Shown here in pieces: positions 1-9,800 of a stretch of DNA of 64,000 nt (position 1 is its first letter; each line of letters opens with the position of its first letter). This DNA is from Fibrobacterota bacterium (GTDB taxonomy: Bacteria > Fibrobacterota > Fibrobacteria > UBA5070), in contig JADKBN010000019.1 in the NCBI GenBank assembly GCA_016715065.1, positions 5,380-69,379 of the forward strand, read 5' to 3'. A program made the translations under genes and the position numbers. The notes below the pieces were generated by a model, which worked only from the letters and a program-made list of their open reading frames with translations, had not been told where the DNA came from and searched no databases.

Positions 1-429
1 GGCCGAATAGCGCCCGTTCATCTCCTGGGTTTCGTTGCGGGCGACCTGGATGTTCTGGTTGGGCGCGGTTCCGTAGGCTTGCCGGTAGGAAAGAGTCAGA
101 CGGAGGTTTCCGTTGCGATAGAGGTTCCCACCCCACGTTGGGATGGACCACCAGGAAATCAAAGCAGACCCTGCCGCGACGGGATCGACAAAAGCTGTCG
201 ATTTGACCAGCTGCTGGTTCCTCGCTCCGAAATAGTACCCTTGCGTCCCGGCGCTGTCCGATCGCTGGACCCACATGGAGTCCACCGCGTAGACGGTTCC
301 GTTCTGGAAAGCTCCCTGTTGGAAAAAGTTCCCCAGCCACATGATGGTCTTGGCGGAAGAGACTCCCCATGCCCCCAGAACGAGACAAACCGCCAACCGG
401 AGTCGAAACACTGGATCGAAGCTGGACAT
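1..429 (-). CDS. Fibro-slime family exported protein, N-terminal fragment running off the window
   Basis: Reading the minus strand from ATG at 429 gives 143 codons with no stop, so the 3' part lies outside the window. The N-terminus is a signal peptide (hydrophobic LAVCLVLGAW, then VSSA before KTIMWL). The mature start KTIMWLGNFF matches KTLMWLLDWY and KTLMWLVDWY at the mature starts of the next two genes, so this is a fourth member of the same array. A GGGGAG purine run lies just upstream of the ATG. The fibro-slime domain itself is not yet reached. The family call therefore rests on N-terminal similarity and tandem position. Confidence 0.75.
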   Translation of the reverse strand, partial: MSSFDPVFRLRLAVCLVLGAWGVSSAKTIMWLGNFFQQGAFQNGTVYAVDSMWVQRSDSAGTQGYYFGARNQQLVKSTAFVDPVAAGSALISWWSIPTWGGNLYRNGNLRLTLSYRQAYGTAPNQNIQVARNETQEMNGRYSA

Positions 430-602
430 AGGCCTTCTCCCCAACAGGATCGAATATCGATTCCAAAATCTCCTCGGAATGGCAATCCCGATCCAAAAAT
501 GACGATGCCGACGCAAATCGGTGCCACCGAGCTGTTCAACAGATAAAAGCGCCCCCCGAACGGGAAGTCGCCTCGTTCATTCGGTCACATTTCCGGTGCC
601 AT

Positions 603-2160
603 CTATTTGGCCACGCCCTCCCGGACCCACCCGTACTTCCAGAGCAGGTTCTTGAAATCCTGCTTTCCATCCTTGTTGCGGTACTTCACGAAGGCCCGCA
701 TCAGATAGACCCCACCGGACACGAACTTGTTGCGGGTATCGGTTCCATTCCAGGAAATCTTGATCTCCCGCTGCACGTCCTCGCTACCGGCGGGCCAGAG
801 CTTGATCAGCTCCGACAGATCCAACTGCCGCACGGCGACACCCGTGTTGTCGTACACGAAGATCGTGCCGTCCAACGGACGGTTGAGCTTGATGTAGACA
901 TCCATCGTGCGGGCCGGATTGTTCCTGGGCGGCGTGGTGCCCGTCACGGTGCCATCGGGTCCGACCGTGATGGTCCCGTCCACTTGCACGTACGCGCCCG
1001 TCACGTCGTCGCGCACCAACATCTCCGACCCGGGAACATCCGCCGCAGGCTCGGTCCAGGGTTCGATGCCCGAGCGACCGTTGACGAGAATCGGATGCTC
1101 TTGACGGATGATCAGTTCCAATGGACGCTCGCCGAACTCCACCGGAACCCATCGCGACAACTTGCCGACACGGTTGCCAAGCTTGTCCAATACCAGGGAA
1201 AGCCCCCCGTTGTAGGAAAGCCGGGCCGAATCGCCCCGATGCAATCGACGCTCCCAGCTTGTGTCCACGATGACCACGAAACTGCGCTCGCCGGTCTGGT
1301 ACCAATGCAGCATGGGCGCGACTTCCAGGGCGGAATCCGACAACCTTCCCACCATCACCAACGCGGTGGCCAGATCGCCCGTCTGCTGGGCCGGCCAGAG
1401 CTCGGAAAGCTCGAAGATCAAAGTGTCCCTGGCGACTTCCGGTCGGCTGTAGCGGAATTTGGCGGAAACCAGCGACGGGGGAACGCTGTCGTGGAGCTTG
1501 ACAAGGCTCCTCTGCTCCGTGGCTCCGGATGCTGTCGCGCTGCAGGGACCCTCGCAGGAGGTGACCCCCAAGGCGAACGGCGAAGAAAGGGCGCCGCTCC
1601 AACGGCCCGGGCTCGTCTGGGACAGGGCGGCGACATCCACCGCCAACTTGGCACCGCTCCCACTCGATGCTCCAGGATTTGATCGCCGCCAGGGAAAGCG
1701 GCGAGACATCGCGGACCGTGGAGATGGAAACGTGGGTCGCACGGCCTTGTCCATCAGGATCGGAAAGCGCCGAGGTCATGGGAGGCAGCCCGAAGGTCAA
1801 CGGAGCAAACGGGCTCGCGCTACCGGCACTCACTCCGACCGCATCCTGGATCTTGCCGGCCAACGCGCCGGTCGCGATCCGGATCTTGTCCCAATCCGTA
1901 CCGGCGATGTTCCCACCGCTCAAAACCAGGATGGCATTGACACCATCGGCGGCGAGGGTGGCCACGGGAGCATCGTGCGAGACGGCACCGACCGAAGTCG
2001 CGCTTCCCCACTCCACCCAGGACGAAAGATTGGAAACGACATTCATGGGTTCGGAAAACCGCACACGGAGGGTGTCCGATGTCGTATCGCCATAGGAGTA
2101 ATGGGCTGCGACCACCATCGGAGCGACGCTGTCGATCAGGGGCCAGGTGGTGACCTCGGT
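603..2160 (-). pseudogene. Detached C-terminal part of a broken fibro-slime protein
   Basis: This stretch continues the gene at 2161-6660 after an in-frame TGA. It stays in the same frame (TEVTTW...IDSVAP) down to about 1660, where one extra base in a C run at 1659-1661 (plus strand) shifts the frame. The protein then resumes as AKLAVDVAALSQ and runs to the TAG at 603-605. The intact paralogue at 6884-12961 has the same order without either lesion. It encodes DSVAP...DTLRVRFSEP and DSVPP...DTLIFELSE modules and a C-terminal FlgD-like Ig domain (WNGTD, GGVYLMRAFVKY) ending in a WKYGWVRE tail. There is no start site or signal peptide of its own. Either a recent pseudogene or two assembly errors. 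Confidence 0.75.
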
Positions 2161-5100
2161 TCATTCATTGTCCATGAAGCGGATCGTGCAGGGGGCGGTG
2201 CCGCACGCTGTGGCGCCCTTGGCGAACCACACGCCGGTATCCAACGGCGCGAGCGTGTAGTTGCCCGTCCGCGAACCGCCGATCTGCCATTTCTCGGTCT
2301 GGCCGGCCCAGCTCAGGATGGCCTCGGTGGCTTTCATGGTGCCGCGCATGCGAACGGAGACAAAATCTGCCTTGCCGTCGCCATCGGTGTCGTAGAGAGC
2401 CGCACGACCGGAAGGAGTGACCGTCAGAGGCACCCAACGCGAAGACCCGCCCACGAACTTCGCTCCGTCGGACACGCCGGTTCCGAATCGCGCCCAGGCC
2501 ATGTTGGAGGGGATGGATCCGGAGGGGACGGCCACCTTCAAGGAGCTTGTGCCGGAAGCCGGGGTGGCGGTCAAGGCGACCTTGGTGGGGGTGGCCGTGC
2601 CGGAATCCGTCCCCAGCCAGGCCAGATCCAACCCGGTGAAGTCCAAGCGCTCGGAACCCGCGATCTCCAAGGTGTCGGCGGAGCCTGGATCGAATCCGTA
2701 GATCAATCGGGCGGAGGTGGCCACGGGTGCCACGGAATCTTCGACGCCCGCGCGGTAGGAGGTCGAATCGGTGCCCGCCACGATCCAGCCGGCGTCACCG
2801 GCCAAAGGCAGGGTGCCGAACGGGAATGGACCCACCGCCCCACTCCACGACAGACCGTCCGAGGAGGCGGTCAGACCCGGAATGGAGAGGAAGTTCCCGC
2901 CCCAGACCAATCCGAACCGCGTGGGGGTGAAGCGCTTGATGGCTGAGCGGAGGAGGCGGAAGACGACCTTGTCGGCGCGACCATCGCCGCTGACATCGTA
3001 GACCTGGACTCGAATGGGCTGCGGTCCGTAATCGATGGGAACCCACATCGAAACATCGACGGGAACGTTCCCGAATCCGTCCCCGGACCAGCCGCGAAGC
3101 CGCAGGGAATCCCCATCGACGCTGCCCGGCGACACGAGCATCACCAGCATCCCTCCGTTGTTCGATAGGATGGTCCCGTTCACCTGAGGTCCGTTGGCCC
3201 CCTGGCTGGGAACGGACTTCTGCGCGAACCATCCCGCCGAGGCACCGGATCCTCGCACCACGGTCTCCGATGCGGTCACGATGAGAGTGTCGTATTGGAT
3301 CCCGTAACGGAGGACCGCCTTGGTCGCCACCGGGGCCATGGAATCGAGGAGGGGGAAACGCCTCACCTGGGCACCCACGGTCACGTCGAGGGTGTACCCA
3401 ACCCCGTAGGTGGAATGGAGGAGTGCCCCGACGGGGATCGCAAGCGATGCACCCAGCCCGCCCGGCGTGGCGATGGTGAACGAAGTGTCCGAACCGCTCG
3501 CGGTACGCCAGCGGACGAGGGCCGAGGTGGCCCCGGAAAGACTCCCCTTGCTTCCGATGTGGATCACGTCGGCGGTTCCGTCGCCGGTCGTGTCGAGGAT
3601 CCAGGCCTTGGCCACCGGATTGGAGGTGATCGGAACCCAACGGGACCGCGCTGCCGGAGCGTTCCCGAGGGCGTCGGGCAGGCCGGCGCCCAGCCGGAGG
3701 GAATCTCCGGGTGCGATCGGGTTCGTCCCTGGATCGAAGGCGATCTTCACCAAGGTGCCGCCGGCCACGTCTCCGGTCGTGGTGACCGACCTGGGAGCGG
3801 AGGACTGACCCACGATCACCCAGGGAGGCACCGCCCCCCCGACAACGACCTCGGAGGTCCGCACGAACAGGCTGTCCATCGCATTGGGGGCACCGGTGGT
3901 GTCGTAGACCAGCCAGGCGGCCAATGCCACCGGCGGGATCCCGTCGGCAAGGATCTTGACGCGATTGAGGAGGGTGCTCCCTCCCTGCGAAGTGATCACC
4001 AGTCCCATCTGGCCGGAGCAACCCGCGGGAGGGCAATTGGTGCGGAAGGGAAGGTTGATGGGTGCGCCGATCACGCTGTCGCCGGGGAAATGAACGAAGT
4101 CCGTTCCGGCAATCGTGACAGAATCCGGCAATCCGGTGGAGTCCGCCCAGCGCACGACCGCCGAGGCGACCACCTTGAAGGCGGGGCCAGATCCATCCAC
4201 ATGGAGAGCCACGCTGTCGGCGCGACCGTTGCCGTCGCGATCGAAGAGCGTTCCCACCACATCCACGGAATTGGAGACTACCGAGAACGAGATGCTCCTG
4301 GACTCGGTCCCCACAGAGGCGACGATCTGGTAGGTTCCGCTCAGCGAAAGTCGGCCGGACCGCTGGATCTTCAGGGTGTCCACGTTCAAGTGGCTGTTGT
4401 TTCCGGAGATGACAATTCCCGGATAGGCCGCATTGGAGGTCGAGTCCAGGTTCTGCATGCTACCGTCGGGGAAGTACAGAACGATGGACGCGCGCGCGGG
4501 ACTGAACACGGTGGCGGTGGCGGCTCCCTCTTCGGGGCAGACGTCCGGCCGGTTGGTGGTGGTGGCCGTGCTCATCAAGTAGTCCTGCGCACCCGCCGTC
4601 GCGTTGGAGGTGTCGAAATCCACGTTGATGGTGGGAACCAGGTTCATGGTGGTGGACATGAACATTTCCGAGCCGGTGGTGTGGCGCTCGGTATAGAACA
4701 TGTCGAACTGGTAGGATTTTCCTTCGATCAGTCCGAGGCCATCGAGATCGATGACTCCCTTCTGGCGTCCATGCTGGCCACCCAGATCGAGGGCAAGCTT
4801 CTTGTCGATGAAGATCCACAAGTCGTCGTCGCCAGCGAAGGTGAATTTGAGGCCCGGCGTGTACTCGAACGCCGCCTTCGCGTGCATCGCGAAATGGTAG
4901 TCCGGATTTCCCTGCCGGAACGGTGCGGGAACGGAGGTCGCTGTATCGAACGGGAAGTAGTTGAGGGAATCCTTCTGGGAAGTTCTGTAATATCCCGTCG
5001 CATCGAGGGTCAAGGTATCCCGGATGCAATGGAACGCGTTCATCTGGGTCGCCCCAGCGGTTTTCGTGTTGGAAATGACCCCCGTCGAGCTTTTCCAAAG

Positions 5101-6660
5101 CGAATCGAACCAATATTGCGGTCCATCCGTGGTCTTGCCGATGTCGCAATCGACCTTGCCCGTCCACTCGGGCCGACCGCGGGCGTTCAGCACAGGCTTG
5201 ACCAGACCAGTGGTGACACCGCCACCGGAGTGTGTGCAGTTGTCGGTGGTCGCCTTGGTGCCCGGATAGTTGACGCCAGAATTTGTCTCGGCGAAGGGAG
5301 GATAGAAGGTGGGAGACGTCTGGGCGTCGCCTGAGGTATAGTCGTAGCCGCTGAAAGCCAGGACTTTCCTGTCGCAGGTTCCGGTACCGGGGGGAGGCGT
5401 GGCGCCAGGGCTGGGCAACGGGATTCCGTTGAACGGCGTGGACAACCATATGCTCGTGCTCCCGGACGGGATCGCGATCCAGTTGGCGTAGGAAGCCATG
5501 GAAACCGGCGCGGTTTCCATTCCCTTGGAGCCGTAGAGCGTGTCCGCGAAGGGCTGACGGATGACGACCTTGCTGGGAACCGCCCCGGCATAGAACGTGA
5601 GTTGGTACCACTCGCAGTATTTGGTGATGGAAGGGACGAACCTGGCGTCCTGCCCTTGCATCTGCACCCGCAGCGTGGTGGAACTCCACTTGGGGTTTTG
5701 GACATACAGGGTCATCGCCACGGCTGGGGCTGCACCGGTGACGTTGGAGGTGGCGGCGACCAGCGGTGGCACGATCCAGACTTCCTTCTTGGTGCCGCCC
5801 GCCGTGGTCAGATCGAAGGGGACTCCGGTGGCGTTGCCGTTGAGTCCACCTGCATCCAAAAATTGTCCGGTCCCCGCGCTGGAATTGGCGATCCGCACAG
5901 TGAAAGTCTGGCCAGAGGCTGGAATGGCATAGAGGGTGGTGGACAACCAGCCAGGACGGTCCGGATCCGGGAAGGTGGGATAGTACTTGCCGCCCATCTG
6001 GATGAACACTGGTTTCCCCGGCCAGGGATTGAGCACGTGGACCGTCCCCACCAATTCCAGGAAGGGATTGTGGTCGAAGCAGACGAGCTTGTCGGGGCCT
6101 GTGTAGTTCTGCCAGACGGGATTTGGGTTCGAACGGATCCAGACGGTGTCGCCTTTGAGCGTGTTCACGCAGCTATCGATGGAGCCTGGCGTTCCTTGGT
6201 CTGTCTTGGCACGGTTCAGTTCACCGGTCTGCATCCGCTCATATTTGGTCGTATCGACTGCCAATGTCCCGTAGTTTGTGTGTTGAGCAACCTTGACCTT
6301 GGCCTGGACCTCGATCAGACCGCCGTTGTATTGGGCGCTGTTCCAGGACGGAAGAGAAAACCACCAGCGATCGATGGTGGTGGGACCGCCAGGGACAAGT
6401 TTCGCCGCCTGGATGGGCATGCCCGGGGCGTAGGCGTTGGTCTGCACCAGTGGTTTGTCGTCGTTGCCGAAATAGTTGCCCGTGGTGCCGTTGTAATGGG
6501 GAATGTAGGCGGAATCGAACCGGACCACGCTGTCCATGTTGGTGGAGTACCAGTCCAGGAGCCACATCAAGGTCTTCTCGGCATGGACCCCTTTGGGAAA
6601 GGAGAGGACCACCACCAGCCCGAAGAGGAAGAATCGGAGAACGCGCGATGCCGAGGCCAT
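2161..6660 (-). CDS. Fibro-slime domain surface protein, truncated by an in-frame stop
   Basis: 1499 codons from ATG at 6660 to TGA at 2161-2163. The chosen start gives a classic signal peptide (RFFLFGLVVVLSF, likely cut after VHA); upstream in-frame ATGs only add non-conserved sequence. Residues about 30-430 are aromatic-rich repeats (LNPWPGKPVF, LYVQNPKW) that look like small carbohydrate-binding beta-sandwiches (inference). The fibro-slime (PA14-like) domain spans about 432-680, with GDDDLWIFIDKKLALDLGG and FYTERH. Then come alternating calcium-loop-like motifs (DRDGNGRAD, DTTGDGTAD, DVSGDGRAD, DTDGDGKAD) and DS.AP...DTL.V..SE modules. Compared with the 2025-aa paralogue downstream of its promoter side, the last ~500 residues are cut off after FMDNE, including the FlgD-like C-terminal domain. 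Probably exported, but a truncated product may not be anchored. Confidence 0.8.
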   Translation of the reverse strand: MASASRVLRFFLFGLVVVLSFPKGVHAEKTLMWLLDWYSTNMDSVVRFDSAYIPHYNGTTGNYFGNDDKPLVQTNAYAPGMPIQAAKLVPGGPTTIDRWWFSLPSWNSAQYNGGLIEVQAKVKVAQHTNYGTLAVDTTKYERMQTGELNRAKTDQGTPGSIDSCVNTLKGDTVWIRSNPNPVWQNYTGPDKLVCFDHNPFLELVGTVHVLNPWPGKPVFIQMGGKYYPTFPDPDRPGWLSTTLYAIPASGQTFTVRIANSSAGTGQFLDAGGLNGNATGVPFDLTTAGGTKKEVWIVPPLVAATSNVTGAAPAVAMTLYVQNPKWSSTTLRVQMQGQDARFVPSITKYCEWYQLTFYAGAVPSKVVIRQPFADTLYGSKGMETAPVSMASYANWIAIPSGSTSIWLSTPFNGIPLPSPGATPPPGTGTCDRKVLAFSGYDYTSGDAQTSPTFYPPFAETNSGVNYPGTKATTDNCTHSGGGVTTGLVKPVLNARGRPEWTGKVDCDIGKTTDGPQYWFDSLWKSSTGVISNTKTAGATQMNAFHCIRDTLTLDATGYYRTSQKDSLNYFPFDTATSVPAPFRQGNPDYHFAMHAKAAFEYTPGLKFTFAGDDDLWIFIDKKLALDLGGQHGRQKGVIDLDGLGLIEGKSYQFDMFYTERHTTGSEMFMSTTMNLVPTINVDFDTSNATAGAQDYLMSTATTTNRPDVCPEEGAATATVFSPARASIVLYFPDGSMQNLDSTSNAAYPGIVISGNNSHLNVDTLKIQRSGRLSLSGTYQIVASVGTESRSISFSVVSNSVDVVGTLFDRDGNGRADSVALHVDGSGPAFKVVASAVVRWADSTGLPDSVTIAGTDFVHFPGDSVIGAPINLPFRTNCPPAGCSGQMGLVITSQGGSTLLNRVKILADGIPPVALAAWLVYDTTGAPNAMDSLFVRTSEVVVGGAVPPWVIVGQSSAPRSVTTTGDVAGGTLVKIAFDPGTNPIAPGDSLRLGAGLPDALGNAPAARSRWVPITSNPVAKAWILDTTGDGTADVIHIGSKGSLSGATSALVRWRTASGSDTSFTIATPGGLGASLAIPVGALLHSTYGVGYTLDVTVGAQVRRFPLLDSMAPVATKAVLRYGIQYDTLIVTASETVVRGSGASAGWFAQKSVPSQGANGPQVNGTILSNNGGMLVMLVSPGSVDGDSLRLRGWSGDGFGNVPVDVSMWVPIDYGPQPIRVQVYDVSGDGRADKVVFRLLRSAIKRFTPTRFGLVWGGNFLSIPGLTASSDGLSWSGAVGPFPFGTLPLAGDAGWIVAGTDSTSYRAGVEDSVAPVATSARLIYGFDPGSADTLEIAGSERLDFTGLDLAWLGTDSGTATPTKVALTATPASGTSSLKVAVPSGSIPSNMAWARFGTGVSDGAKFVGGSSRWVPLTVTPSGRAALYDTDGDGKADFVSVRMRGTMKATEAILSWAGQTEKWQIGGSRTGNYTLAPLDTGVWFAKGATACGTAPCTIRFMDNE

Positions 6661-6819
6661 GGATATACCTGTCGGATACGGTGATAACGAGACGAACCTT
6701 GCGAACATACCGAGCCGCACGAGGTTTTTGTCGACGTTTTGTCGGATACGGATGCAACGACGTACTCCACGAGGAACAGACATGGCGCCAACCCCTTTTG
6801 CCATTGAACGACTTGGAGC

Positions 6820-6853
6820 AAAAAAAGACGACCCTCCTCCGAGAGTCGTCTTT
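6820..6853 (-). terminator. Rho-independent terminator of the fibro-slime gene at 6884-12961
   Basis: On the minus strand a perfect 9-bp stem (plus-strand arms 6824-6832 and 6845-6853, core gacgac/gtcgtc) is followed by a run of seven T (plus-strand A at 6820-6826, partly shared with the stem). It begins 31 bases after the stop codon. Confidence 0.85.
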
Positions 6854-6883
6854 CGAATTGCTCGCGATTTCTGATCGCCCCCG

Positions 6884-9800
6884 CTACTTCGCGCCGATCT
6901 CCCGGACCCAGCCGTATTTCCAGAGCAGATTCTTGAAATCCTGGCGTCCATCCTTGTTGCGGTACTTGACCACCGCACGCAGCAGATAGACTCCTCCGGA
7001 CACGAACTTGTTGTTGCGGTCGGTGCCGTTCCACTGGATCTTGACCTCCCGTTGCACGTCCTCGCTTCCCTCCGGCCAGAGTTTCTTGAGCTCCGAAAGA
7101 TCCAGCCGGTGGACGCCGACACCCATGTTGTCGTAGACAAAAATCGCTCCATCCAGCGGGCGGTTCAGTTTGATGTAGACGTCCATGGTGCGAGCGGGAT
7201 TGTTCTTGCCGGGAGTGGTTCCCGTCACGGTCCCGTCGGGTCCGACAGAAATCGTTCCATCCACTTGGACATAATTGCCCGTCAGATCGTCGCGCACCAG
7301 CATTTCCAGACCCGGGACATCCGCCGCAGGTTCGGTCCAGGCCGGGATGTCGCCGCGACCGTTGACCAGCACCGCATGCTCCTGCCGGATGATCAGCTCG
7401 AGCGGACGCTCGCCGAATTCCACCGGCACCCAACGGGAGAGCACGCCCACCCGGTTGCCGGGAACGTCCAGCACCTTGGAAAGTCCGCCGTTGTGGGAGA
7501 GCCGAGCCGAGTCGCCTCGACGGATGATTCGTTGCCAAGAAGTGTCAACAACGATCATGAACGACCGGGGGCCGGTCTGGCGCCAATCCTTCATGGGAGT
7601 GATGTCCCGAGCGGTATCCGAAAGCCTGCCCACCATCACCAGCGGCGTGGACAGGTCACCGGGCTGCTGGGCCGGCCAAGGCTCGGAAAGCTCCAGGATC
7701 AGCGTATCTCTCTCCACTTCGGGGCGGCTGTAACGGAATTTGGCGCTCACCAGGGAAGGCGGTACGCTGTCGACCAGAGCAATGGACCTTCGCTCGGTGC
7801 CGCCGGAAGCGGTCGTCTTGCAAGGGGATTCGCAGGAGGTGACTCCCAAGCGGAAGGCCGAGGGGAGGACGCCGCTCCAGTGCCCTTGCGAGGACTGCTG
7901 CAAAGCCGAGGCATCGACCACCAACGAATCGCCGCTCCACAGGAGGGTCCAGGATTTGACGCTCGCCAACGACAGCGGCGACACGTCGCGAAGGGTGGAA
8001 ATCGAGACATGGGTGGCGCGTCCCGCTCCGGTCGGATCGAAGACCGCGGAGGTCATCGGTGGAAGCCCGAAGGTCAAGGGCGCGAACGGACTCGCCGATC
8101 CGGCTCCGACTCCGACCATGTCCTGGATCTTGCCCGCCAGAGCACCGGTGGCGATCCGGATCTTGTCCCAATCCGTGGCGGCGATGTTCGATCCCGACAA
8201 CACCAGGATGGCATCTGCACCACCGGTGGCAAGGTTGGCCACCGATGCATCATGAATCACGGCTCCGACTCCCGATGCACTCCCCCATTCCACCCAGGAA
8301 GGCAGGGTGGAGACGACTTGCATGGGCTCGGAGAACTTCACGCGCAGCGTGTCGGCTCCGGCGTCTCCGTAGGTGTACCGAGCGGCGATCACCATCGGAG
8401 CGACACTGTCGATCAGGTTCCAGGTGGCCACTTCGGTCAAGCCATCCATGAACCGGATGGTGCAGGGAGCATCGCCGCAAGCCGTTGCGCCCTTGGCGAA
8501 CCACAGTCCGGAATCGGAAGGATCAAGGGTGAAATTGCCGGTGCGGGAACCGCCGATCTGCCATTGCTGCTCGACTCCGGCCCACTTCACGAAGGCATGG
8601 GTCGCGGTCATGACGCCGCGCATGCGAACGGAGACAAAATTTGCCTTGCCATCGCCGTCGTTGTCGTACAGCGCGGCGCGGCCCGAAGGCGTGACCTTCA
8701 GAGGCACCCAGCGAGAGGAAGCCTTCACGGAAGTGGATCCATCGGACACCCCCGTGCCAAAGCGTGCCCAGGCCATGTTCGAGGCGATGGAACCGGCCGG
8801 GACGGCGATCTTCAACACGTTGGAGCGCCCCGCCGGGGTGGTGGCCACCGGCACGATGGTGGGGGTGGCGGTTCCCGAATCCGCACCGAGCCAAGCCAGA
8901 TCCAAACCAGCGAAGCTCATGGTTTCCGAGCCGGAAATTTCCACCGTGTCGGCGGACCCCGGATCGAACCCGAAGATCAGTTTGGCGGCGGTGGCCACCG
9001 GTGCGATGGAGTCCTCGACCGCGGCAGCGAAGGAGGATACATCCGCTCCAACACTGATCCAGCCCTTGTCGCCGGCCTGGCCGCTGGTGGCGAGTCCGAA
9101 CGGTCCGATGGGACCGCGCCAGGAGAATTGGTCGGTGCTGCGGACCAGCGAGGCGGCCGATCCGGGCAACCCGTTCCAGGTCGCGCCAAATGCTGTCGGG
9201 ACAGGCGCCCCGGTGACCGACCGGGTCAGCCGATATTCGATGTCATCGGCCCGCCCGTCGCCATCGAGGTCGCGCAAGACCACCCGGATGGGCTGGGGTC
9301 CATAGGCAACGGGAACGAACGGCGAGACGGCACCGGGCACCACATTGTTGGCATCGACAGCCCATCCGCGCAAACGTAGGGAGTCGCCGGAAATGGCCCC
9401 GATGTCCAAGACGAGCGTGAGCAGCGTGCCAGGTCCGGCTCCGGTCACGGAAACCCGGGTTCCCAGGGCTCCCGCGTCCCCGGCGTTCTTCAGCCCAAAC
9501 CATCCTTCGTTGGGAAGATTCCCTTCCACCACAGGTTCGGAAGCCAACACGATCAGGGTGTCCTTGGTTTGGCCGAACCGGAAATCGGCCTTCAGCGCCA
9601 CCGCTGGAACCGAATCCAGCAGGCGGAAACGACTGACCTGGGTCCCGATCACCACTTCCACATAGCAACCTGCACAGGAGGTCGAGTTCTTCCAGAGGTT
9701 GGCGGGAAGGTCCACCAAGGCAGTGACTCCTGTGGGGGTCGCAAGATTCAACGCAGTATCGGCTCCGGCGGTGGTTTTCCAGTGGACCACCAGGTTCGTG

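Noticed and set aside
2161..2163. In-frame TGA read as selenocysteine or tryptophan
   Set aside because: The paralogue has no Cys or Trp there, many genes here use TGA as stop and TGG for Trp, and no suitable downstream element was seen. A nonsense change or error is simpler.
1459..2946. Plus-strand 495-codon frame across the broken gene
   Set aside because: Antisense shadow over the lesion region, with no domain or ribosome site.
3295..5334. Plus-strand open frame of 679 codons opposite a fibro-slime gene
   Set aside because: It is the antisense of a conserved, signal-peptide-bearing protein; composition is Gly/Arg/His-rich shadow with no recognisable domain.
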